From contig CAJTML010000117.1 in NCBI GenBank assembly GCA_910577495.1, positions 1-6,426 on the forward strand: a stretch of DNA of 6,426 nucleotides, written 5' to 3'. The notes beneath the pieces were generated by a model. It had not been told where the DNA came from. It saw only the letters and a list, made by a program, of their open reading frames with translations, and did no database searches. Below are positions 1 to 4,728 of this stretch, in pieces; the stretch's first letter is position 1; each line of letters opens with the position of its first letter. The translations under genes were made by a program, and so were the position numbers. The stretch comes from an uncultured Eggerthellaceae bacterium (GTDB lineage: Bacteria; Actinomycetota; Coriobacteriia; Coriobacteriales; Eggerthellaceae).

Positions 1-441
1 ACCCGCAATAAACGGGGCGAAGGTTCGAAAGAACGGCATGAAACGCGTGATCACGATCGTGAGACCACCATACTTTGCGAAAAAATGATCCAGCTTCTCC
101 ATGCGCTCCGGGGTGAGCGCCTTTACCTTACCCGAGTCAATGATGCGGTCGCCAAAGAAACGCGCGATCCAATAATTCGACGTGTTGCCCAGAATGGCTG
201 CCGCATAAAAGACAAGCAGCGTCGCCCAAATATTGAGGCCGCCACCGTCTGCAGAGAATACACCTGCTGCAAACAGGAGCGAATCTCCCGGCAAAAACGG
301 GAAAAACACCAGGCCAGTTTCTACGAAAACAATCAAAAAGAGTGGCGAATACACCCATACTGGCCCGAGTGCAATAATCCAGCCAGCAATGGCGCCACGA
401 GGGTCTTTCAGCAGGTTGACGAAGAAATCTATAACTCCCAC
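1..441 (-). CDS. DedA-family integral membrane protein, N-terminal 147 residues (3' end outside window)
   Basis: This is the N-terminal part of a DedA (SNARE-associated Golgi, VTT-type) membrane protein; the family is usually about 200 residues, so roughly a quarter to a third is missing beyond base 1. Visible are a hydrophobic segment near residues 17-40, a family-type acidic residue E41 followed by FLPGDS at 49-54, a hydrophobic stretch at 71-85 leading into GNTSNYWIAR, and the diagnostic re-entrant segment ITRFMPFFRTFAPFIAG (131-147) with conserved R133 and R139. Family members are inner-membrane proteins implicated in lipid-carrier (undecaprenyl phosphate) or phospholipid recycling and in membrane-potential homeostasis; which role applies here cannot be read from sequence. 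The start is GTG at 441-439: an in-frame TAA lies four codons upstream, and AAGGGG (447-452) sits 5 bases before it. It lies directly downstream of the SRP RNA gene on the same strand, with no convincing promoter in between. Confidence 0.93.
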   Translation of the reverse strand, partial: MGVIDFFVNLLKDPRGAIAGWIIALGPVWVYSPLFLIVFVETGLVFFPFLPGDSLLFAAGVFSADGGGLNIWATLLVFYAAAILGNTSNYWIARFFGDRIIDSGKVKALTPERMEKLDHFFAKYGGLTIVITRFMPFFRTFAPFIAG

Positions 442-462
442 AAGTTCCCCTTATACGATAAA

Positions 463-480
463 GCCAACCCGAAGGTTGGC
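463..480 (-). terminator. UUCG-loop hairpin after the SRP RNA; terminator or attenuator before dedA
   Basis: Read on the minus strand, a perfect 7-base-pair stem GCCAACC/GGTTGGC closes a UUCG tetraloop and is followed by CTTTATCG, a short and imperfect U-tract. It lies between the SRP RNA 3' end (near 504) and the dedA start (441). The stable C(UUCG)G loop is typical of intrinsic terminators. The weak U-run suggests partial readthrough into dedA. Confidence 0.65.
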
Positions 481-503
481 GTTTGCTCGTGCTTGCTCAC
501 ACA

Positions 504-620
504 CAGTGCACAGAAAGGACATGGGCGCTCGTCAGCGGTCTCTTATGGCTGCTTCCTCCCGGACCTGACCAGGTTCGAAACTTGGCGCCGCCCAAGCCCT
601 CTCTGGGCACTGCTGCGTGT
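504..620 (-). ncRNA. ffs: Signal recognition particle RNA, small bacterial (4.5S-like) type
   Basis: On the minus strand the universally conserved domain IV hairpin is present: CAGGTCCGGGAGGAAGCAG (567 down to 549) is the Ffh-binding asymmetric and symmetric loop region capped by a GNRA tetraloop, here GGGA (560-557). It is preceded by GAACCTGGT and followed by CATAAGAG, as in many Gram-positive SRP RNAs. The flanks build a long rod: CAGTGC (612-607) pairs perfectly with GCACTG (509-504), and the stretches inside (AGAGAGGGC and GGGCG against CGCCC and GTCCTTTCT) pair with only a few mismatches. The paired part is 109 bases, the size expected for a short SRP RNA without an Alu domain. The 5' end is inferred near 620 from a TATACT box at 632-627. 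The RNA scaffolds Ffh and FtsY for co-translational membrane targeting. The exact ends are estimates. Confidence 0.93.
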
Positions 621-626
621 TGGAAT

Positions 627-632
627 AGTATA
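627..632 (-). promoter_or_regulatory. -10 box (TATACT) of the SRP RNA promoter
   Basis: TATACT on the minus strand, one mismatch from TATAAT, lies about 7 bases before the inferred SRP RNA 5' end and 15 bases before the first base of its terminal helix. No good -35 hexamer is seen at 16-18 base spacing (CAAGCT at 17). The promoter fits between the tetR stop codon (695) and the RNA, so the RNA need not depend on tetR transcription. Confidence 0.6.
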
Positions 633-694
633 GCGCAATTGCGGCGAGCAGCTTGGCATCTATCCGCGCTCCAACCAAATGTCCACATGCCCGC

Positions 695-1312
695 TTACGC
701 CAGATCAAGCGTCGCCCGGCGGGCGCCTTGCAGTCCATTGCGAACAATCGCGCCTACCAGCGCCGCCAAGTCCTCCAAAGGAACATCTGAATCGGTGATC
801 ATCCAGCGACGATATACCGCCAAAACGCCTGCACAGACAAATGAAACACAGTAGTCAACATACGGGCCTGCAGTCGGATCAATATTGAGCGATTCGTTCG
901 CAATCAAACACGCCGTCAAAGAGCTCTCAATAACATCCAGCAACAACGTGGGCGAAAAATGGCGCACGAGCCCCTGATTGCTTGCAACAAACTGCGCAAT
1001 TTCCACGCTCAGGTCAGTAAAAAATGCGGCGAAGTCAATTTCGCCCGACTCATCATACGGAACAGCTGCAACACGACCGACAATTGCATCGGCATACTCT
1101 TGCACCGCTTCATCTAACACATCAGCCACGCCGTCATAGTGCAGATAAAACGTCTTGCGATCAATGCCTGCTTCCTTCGCCAGCATGGTTACCGTCACGT
1201 CGTCGTAGTCCACCTCAAGTAAGAGATTGTGTAGTGCGCGTCGAATGGCAGCGTGCGTACGAACAACCCGCTTATCACGGGCGTGTTTGGTGTTTGTTTC
1301 CCCTGGTTGCAT
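695..1312 (-). CDS. TetR/AcrR-family transcriptional regulator
   Basis: A 205-residue protein, the usual TetR-family length. The N-terminal DNA-binding domain covers about residues 15-62: a first helix (RTHAAIRRALHNLLLEVDYD), then a helix-turn-helix VTMLAKEAGIDRKTFYLHYD (41-60) carrying the family signature A-x-x-A-G-x-x-x-x-T-F-Y-x-x-Y. The all-helical C-terminal half (about 75-200) ends in a conserved-looking segment around AGVLAVYRRWM and PLEDLAALVGAIVRNGL, similar to the TetR_C type found in DhaS-like regulators; it would hold the ligand pocket and the dimer interface. The start is ATG at 1312 because GGGGAG (1321-1326) precedes it by 8 bases; the frame stays open upstream but that stretch does not look like TetR sequence. 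It is divergent from the radical SAM gene, so it likely controls that gene and itself. The ligand is unknown. Confidence 0.95.
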   Translation of the reverse strand: MQPGETNTKHARDKRVVRTHAAIRRALHNLLLEVDYDDVTVTMLAKEAGIDRKTFYLHYDGVADVLDEAVQEYADAIVGRVAAVPYDESGEIDFAAFFTDLSVEIAQFVASNQGLVRHFSPTLLLDVIESSLTACLIANESLNIDPTAGPYVDYCVSFVCAGVLAVYRRWMITDSDVPLEDLAALVGAIVRNGLQGARRATLDLA

Positions 1313-1367
1313 CTGTTTTGCTCCCCAATTTTTCAGAATGTGTGGCGCAAATGGCACTGTCACCAAA

Positions 1368-1381
1368 CTGAAATATCTCAG
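1368..1381. promoter_or_regulatory. Minor palindrome in the divergent promoter region
   Basis: CTGAAATATCTCAG is a 14-base palindrome with one mismatched pair, upstream of the shared TATAAT. It could be a second protein-binding site (an activator position for the plus-strand promoter, or inside the tetR leader), but nothing links it to a specific regulator. Confidence 0.3.
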
Positions 1382-1394
1382 TATGAACCTCATC

Positions 1395-1402
1395 ATTATA
1401 AT
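1395..1402. promoter_or_regulatory. Shared symmetric -10 element (ATTATAAT) for the divergent pair
   Basis: ATTATAAT is its own reverse complement and so offers a perfect TATAAT to polymerase on either strand: 1397-1402 toward the radical SAM gene and 1400-1395 toward tetR. The distances to the start codons (about 60 and 80 bases) suit both. Neither direction has a good -35 hexamer at 16-18 bases (TATCTC forward, GGAATA reverse), so either promoter may be weak. Confidence 0.5.
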
Positions 1403-1414
1403 CAGGCGCATCGT

Positions 1415-1440
1415 AGTTATTCCACATTTATAGAATAACT
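1415..1440. promoter_or_regulatory. Candidate TetR operator, AGTTATTC-N10-GAATAACT
   Basis: A perfect inverted repeat with 8-base arms separated by 10 bases, 26 bases in all, lies between the divergent tetR and radical SAM genes. It falls just downstream of the expected transcription start from the plus-strand TATAAT and across the -35 position of the minus-strand one, so a dimer bound there could repress both. Size and symmetry fit a TetR-family operator. Binding by this particular regulator is an inference. Confidence 0.6.
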
Positions 1441-1463
1441 CAGTGCACCAAGGAGTTAGTACC

Positions 1464-3014
1464 ATGAAAGCAACCGACCAAATCAAGCACATCGCTTACG
1501 AAAAAGCCCTCGATTACTTTTTGCAAGACCCCGAGGCAAACGCAACCAAGATCATGAACCTTCTTGATAAAGTTGCACCCGCCGACCTGTTTCCCTCTCA
1601 ACGAAAGGCCTTCCGCACCGCGCTTGAGAGCAAAAACAACTGGTATCAACTCATCATGCGCATCATGGATCTCAACCCCGCGCTTCGCAATGATTTCATC
1701 AAGATGTTCGCCATTGACGGCAACCTCATGGCCTGGCCAAAGCAAGAAGCCATGCGCGAAAAGTATCACTGCAACATCCCCTGGGCAATCCTGCTTGACC
1801 CAACCTCGGCATGCAATCTGCACTGCACTGGCTGCTGGGCAGCTGAATATGGCCACAAGCTCAATCTGACGTTCGACGAGATTGATTCCATCATTGAGCA
1901 GGGAAAAGAGCTGGGCACCCACATCTATATCTACACCGGCGGAGAGCCGCTCGTGCGCAAAGACGACCTCATCAAGCTGTGCGAAAAGCACCAGGATTGC
2001 GCGTTTTTGTCCTTCACGAACTCAACGCTCATTGACGAAGCATTCGTCCAAGAGATGATTCGCGTCAAGAATTTCATTCCCGCCATCAGCGTGGAGGGTT
2101 TTGAGGAAGCAACTGACGCGCGCCGCGGCAACGGCGTGTATGCCAAGGTCGGACGCGCCATGAAGCTTTTGCGCGAAGCGGGTCTGCCCTTTGGCGTTTC
2201 GTGCTGCTACACCAGCCAAAACGCTGACTCTATTGCATCGGAGGAGTACTTCGATTGGATGATTGACCAGGGTGTTTTGTTCTGCTGGATCTTCTCGTAC
2301 TTCCCGGTCGGCGTCGGTGCCCCCACTGATCTGATGGCAAGCCCCACCCAGCGCGAGCACCTCTATCATTTCGTGCGCGAAATGCGCGAGACCAAGCCGC
2401 TCTTTACGCTTGACTTCCAAAATGATGGCGAATTTGTCGGTGGCTGCATTGCAGGTGGGCGTCGCTATTTGCACATCAACGCCGCAGGTGACGTGGAGCC
2501 GTGCGTGTTCGCTCACTACGCAAACGCCAATATTCGCGAAGTGTCACTCTTAGAAGCGCTGCAATCCCCCATCTTCATGGAGTACTACCACAACCAGCCC
2601 TTTAACGACAACCTGCTTCGCCCCTGTCCCATTCTTGAGAACAGCGGGCGTTTGACCGAGATGGTTGAGCGCGCTGGTGCCCACTCAACGGATTTACAGC
2701 ACGAAGAGCTGGCCTGTGATCTGTGCGCCAAGACCAAGGCCATCAGTGACGCATGGGCACCCGTCGCCGAGCGACTCTGGCGCGACGAGGCCGATCCGCT
2801 GTTTGAAAAGCGTCAGGATCCTGGTCAAGGCATGGCCGACACCGATAAGGCGAAGTTTGAACGCATGGGTCGCACGATTGTCCCCATGCCTGATGAAACC
2901 ACCGCAGGATCCGTCCCCGCCGAACCCGCAGACATCATCTCGTTTGCCGAGGCCGAAGAGGCAGAAGCCGCCGAAACCCGCGCAGCCACTTCAGATGACG
3001 AAGCGGTCGCGTAA
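1464..3014 (+). CDS. Radical SAM/SPASM-type protein of unknown substrate
   Basis: A 516-residue cytosolic iron-sulfur enzyme. An alpha-helical N-terminal region (1-105) leads into the radical SAM core: the CX3CX2C cluster motif CNLHCTGCW gives C117, C121 and C124 for the SAM-binding [4Fe-4S] cluster, and YTGGEPL (157-163) is the SAM-contacting GGE motif. Core strands follow, such as FLSFTNSTLI (181-190) and PAISVEGFEEATDARRG (206-222). A SPASM-like C-terminal region has GGCIAGGRRYLHINAAGDVEPC (C328, C347) and RPCPIL (C388), with C418 and C421 further on, enough cysteines for at least one auxiliary cluster. Residues 475-516 form an Ala/Glu-rich acidic tail with no recognisable domain. The ATG start at 1464 is chosen because AAGGAG (1450-1455) lies 8 bases upstream; a GTG at 1443 is in frame but lies upstream of that site. 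The gene is divergent from tetR and ends at a strong terminator, so it is probably monocistronic. Similar clostridial proteins annotated only as radical SAM are recalled; the reaction is unknown. Confidence 0.93.
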   Translation: MKATDQIKHIAYEKALDYFLQDPEANATKIMNLLDKVAPADLFPSQRKAFRTALESKNNWYQLIMRIMDLNPALRNDFIKMFAIDGNLMAWPKQEAMREKYHCNIPWAILLDPTSACNLHCTGCWAAEYGHKLNLTFDEIDSIIEQGKELGTHIYIYTGGEPLVRKDDLIKLCEKHQDCAFLSFTNSTLIDEAFVQEMIRVKNFIPAISVEGFEEATDARRGNGVYAKVGRAMKLLREAGLPFGVSCCYTSQNADSIASEEYFDWMIDQGVLFCWIFSYFPVGVGAPTDLMASPTQREHLYHFVREMRETKPLFTLDFQNDGEFVGGCIAGGRRYLHINAAGDVEPCVFAHYANANIREVSLLEALQSPIFMEYYHNQPFNDNLLRPCPILENSGRLTEMVERAGAHSTDLQHEELACDLCAKTKAISDAWAPVAERLWRDEADPLFEKRQDPGQGMADTDKAKFERMGRTIVPMPDETTAGSVPAEPADIISFAEAEEAEAAETRAATSDDEAVA

Positions 3015-3040
3015 CTTCGCTTTCCTCATCTCTCTTTCAG

Positions 3041-3068
3041 GGCGCCCCTCTTATGGGGCGCCTTCGTT
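3041..3068 (+). terminator. Strong intrinsic terminator after the radical SAM gene
   Basis: GGCGCCCC (3041-3048) and GGGGCGCC (3055-3062) form a perfect 8-base-pair GC-rich stem with a 6-base loop, followed by TTCGTT, a modest U-rich tail. It begins 27 bases past the stop codon, so the radical SAM transcript should end here. Confidence 0.8.
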
Positions 3069-3154
3069 TGTGCACACAAGCTTCTGTTGTGCGAATATGG
3101 CGAAGACACGCGCAATATGTTCGCCCCTCCCCCACGCCACCAGTTGGAATTTGT

Positions 3155-3160
3155 TACAAT
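3155..3160 (+). promoter_or_regulatory. Possible -10 box (TACAAT) of the serine hydrolase gene
   Basis: TACAAT, one mismatch from consensus, lies in an AT-richer stretch downstream of the preceding terminator and 57 bases before the TTG start codon. No clear -35 hexamer is seen at normal spacing (CCACGC at 17 bases). It is the best promoter candidate in the 202-base gap. Confidence 0.4.
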
Positions 3161-3175
3161 ACGCAAAAACTGAGC

Positions 3176-3195
3176 GATATGCATCAAAGCATATC
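3176..3195 (+). promoter_or_regulatory. Perfect inverted repeat GATATGC-N6-GCATATC in the leader
   Basis: Seven-base arms separated by ATCAAA form a perfect inverted repeat that ends 6 bases before the GGGGGA ribosome-binding site of the next gene and starts about 15 bases after the candidate -10 box. It could be an operator or a small leader hairpin next to the ribosome-binding site. No T-run follows, so it is not a terminator. Confidence 0.45.
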
Positions 3196-3216
3196 TGACC
3201 TGGGGGATTAGCATTC

Positions 3217-4512
3217 TTGGCACAACACGCACGCATATCCGATGACACATCTTCCGCTGCTGCGGAAACGTGTACCACTGAATCGGTGCCGCAAGAAACG
3301 GTGCGCGGCAAACACGCCGCACCAGCAACTGAGCACACAAGCACTGAATCAGCGCAGCAAAAGGCAACGATACGGCTCATCAAAAACTCGGTGGTCAAAG
3401 CGCTCACCTACGTCGGCGTCATTGTCGCCGTTGGCGTAGCTGGCACCAGCATCACGCTTGCAATTGATGACCCGTTAGATGTGTACAACTTCGACGCCAT
3501 GGTGCAAGCAAACGCCCAAGCAGGAGCCGCAAACAACGCGCCGTCCCAGGACGAGCCAGCCGCTTCGCCCGAAGATGCCGCCCTCGCTGAAACCTCCACA
3601 GATGAAGAAACCTCTGTTAAGTTGCCACAAACCAAAGGATACACGCTCACCGCTGATGACCTCACTTCACTGTCGGGTGGCGTTGAACCGTTTACCTTTG
3701 CTTTCGCCACCAACGAAGCAACTGAGGGCGCACTTGCCGCTGACTCAGCCGAAGACATTACCGCAGCTGTAAACGCCATCCAAGAAGTCGGCGGCGAGGC
3801 AGGATACATCCTTATTGACGTGGCCGAGGGCACCGGCATTGCGGGCAACCTGGATCTACGGGTGTATGGCGCAAGCTCCATCAAGGGTCCCTTGGCGCTC
3901 TACTACTGCCAAAACCAGCTGGAGACCAACCTGATGAATGGCGACACGCCCATAAACGAGGGTGCTGCGCTCTTCGACATGGACGGCAGCTATGTTTTCG
4001 ACGGCATTGCCGAGTACCCCGTTGGCCCGCTGCTGGCTGACAGCCTCCTCACCTCGGCCAATGACTCGTTCCGCATTCTGCGCGCAAACGTTGGCGATGA
4101 TGAGTGGGAGGCATGGCTTGCAAGCCTGAGCATCACCGAGATTGACACGTATCAATGGTTCCCCACCTATAGCGCGCGCGAAAGTGCGCTCATGTGGCTC
4201 AACGGATACAACTACCTCACCGATCCGGACGCTTATTATGCGCCTTGGCTCTCGCAACAACTTGAGCAGACCGAGGTGTCCTATATCCGCAGCGGCCTCG
4301 CCGATGAGGACGTAACCGTTGCCGGCAAAGCGGGTTGGATTGCAGACTCCGATCCTGCATATTGCGCCACGTGCGATGCAGGGCTGATCACCGACGAACA
4401 AGGTCGCGTCTATCTCATGTCCATTATGACCAACGCCCCTGATTGCGAAGAGAGCGAAGCGGCCGTTGGCCAACTTGCGCGTGCGCTTTGGAATGCACGC
4501 GCCTTCGCCTAG
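3217..4512 (+). CDS. Membrane-anchored serine hydrolase, class A beta-lactamase-like fold
   Basis: A 431-residue protein with an N-in anchor: a polar 50-residue N-terminus, a basic stretch (RLIKNSVVK, 53-61), one transmembrane helix (about 62-83) with no clear signal-peptidase site, then an Ala/Pro/Glu-rich linker to about 140. The extracytoplasmic domain (about 155-431) has the three motifs of the serine beta-lactamase/PBP-like fold in order and spacing: SxxK in YGASSIKGPLALYY (S220, K223), SxN in LTSANDSF (S280, N282), and a KTG-equivalent in VAGKAGWI (K371-A372-G373). Related coriobacterial or Gram-positive proteins are usually annotated only as serine hydrolases, so cell-wall-related peptidase or esterase activity is more likely than antibiotic hydrolysis. 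C383 and C386 could form a disulfide. The start must be TTG at 3217: an in-frame TGA lies at 3196-3198, there is no ATG or GTG between, and GGGGGA (3202-3207) lies 9 bases upstream. Confidence 0.85.
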   Translation: MAQHARISDDTSSAAAETCTTESVPQETVRGKHAAPATEHTSTESAQQKATIRLIKNSVVKALTYVGVIVAVGVAGTSITLAIDDPLDVYNFDAMVQANAQAGAANNAPSQDEPAASPEDAALAETSTDEETSVKLPQTKGYTLTADDLTSLSGGVEPFTFAFATNEATEGALAADSAEDITAAVNAIQEVGGEAGYILIDVAEGTGIAGNLDLRVYGASSIKGPLALYYCQNQLETNLMNGDTPINEGAALFDMDGSYVFDGIAEYPVGPLLADSLLTSANDSFRILRANVGDDEWEAWLASLSITEIDTYQWFPTYSARESALMWLNGYNYLTDPDAYYAPWLSQQLEQTEVSYIRSGLADEDVTVAGKAGWIADSDPAYCATCDAGLITDEQGRVYLMSIMTNAPDCEESEAAVGQLARALWNARAFA

Positions 4513-4515
4513 ACA

Positions 4516-4545
4516 CGCCTATTCTAGGCGCATCCTCTTTCTTTA
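4516..4545 (+). terminator. Weak intrinsic terminator after the serine hydrolase gene
   Basis: CGCCTA (4516-4521), a TTC loop and TAGGCG (4525-4530) form a 6-base-pair hairpin directly after the stop codon, followed by a T-rich but interrupted run (CATCCTCTTTCTTTATT). A second CGCCTA overlapping the stop codon (4507-4512) could pair with the same right arm. Termination is probably incomplete here. Confidence 0.5.
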
Positions 4546-4555
4546 TTGCCAAAAC

Positions 4556-4660
4556 TTACCATATCAGGCACACCCGTAATTTTGTGCGACCTGGGAAAAT
4601 GCAGAGTTTTCGCAGGTCAAAAGTTTGAAGCCTAAAATACACAAACGCCTGATATGGTAA
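4556..4660. repeat. 105-base MITE-like element: 14-base terminal inverted repeats around a nested hairpin
   Basis: TTACCATATCAGGC (4556-4569) and GCCTGATATGGTAA (4647-4660) are perfect inverted repeats. Inside, a further imperfect match (GTAATTTTGTGC against the reverse complement of GCCTAAAATAC) and a tight core hairpin at 4588-4618 mean that most of the element can fold into one long bulged stem. It carries no open reading frame of note. No convincing target-site duplication flanks it (AAAAC on the left, AAATC on the right). It may be a small non-autonomous mobile element, a dispersed intergenic repeat, or a bidirectional terminator-like structure between convergent genes. Confidence 0.6.
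4588..4618. repeat. Core hairpin GACCTG-G-GAAAA / TTTTC-G-CAGGTC
   Basis: The two arms, 12 bases each, pair fully except for a single G-G mismatch and enclose a 7-base loop (TGCAGAG). No T-run follows on either strand, so it is unlikely to be a simple intrinsic terminator. It sits in the centre of the larger inverted-repeat element. Confidence 0.65.
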
Positions 4661-4673
4661 AAATCACGATCTA

Positions 4674-4711
4674 GATGCGCCGATATGCCAACCTGTGGCG
4701 CCCGGCGCATC
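4674..4711. terminator. Nested hairpin between convergent genes, possible bidirectional terminator
   Basis: GATGCGCC (4674-4681) and GGCGCATC (4704-4711) are perfect 8-base inverted repeats; inside them GCCA-ACCTG-TGGC (4687-4699) forms a second hairpin. On the plus strand GCTTTTG follows at once. On the minus strand, coming from the surface protein stop at 4729, a TTTTT run lies about 11 bases beyond the stem. It can serve as the main stop for either convergent gene. The large gap between outer and inner stems makes it atypical. Confidence 0.45.
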
Positions 4712-4728
4712 GCTTTTGAAACAAGAAC

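Noticed and set aside
447..462. TATAAG on the minus strand as a dedA promoter -10 box
   Set aside because: It overlaps the ribosome-binding site and would start transcription at the GTG codon, losing that site; no -35 partner is seen.
570..580. AGGTTCGAAAC, which looks like a tRNA T-loop
   Set aside because: No acceptor, D or anticodon arms surround it; the bases belong to the minus-strand SRP RNA.
85..633. A 182-codon plus-strand open frame across the left end
   Set aside because: It lies antisense to dedA and runs through the SRP RNA gene; its translation resembles no protein family, while the minus strand gives a clear DedA sequence and a clear SRP RNA.
1313..1492. 60 extra N-terminal residues in frame before the TetR start
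   Set aside because: They would overlap the divergent promoter, the operator and the start of the radical SAM gene, and do not look like TetR sequence; the ATG at 1312 has its own ribosome-binding site.
1440..2516. Long minus-strand open frames under the radical SAM gene
   Set aside because: They are antisense shadows with no recognisable motifs; the plus-strand frame has catalytic cysteines, a ribosome-binding site and a terminator.
3217..4512. Antibiotic-resistance beta-lactamase
   Set aside because: The fold motifs fit, but the KAG motif, the membrane anchor, the long linker and the lack of resistance or mobile context favour a general envelope serine hydrolase.
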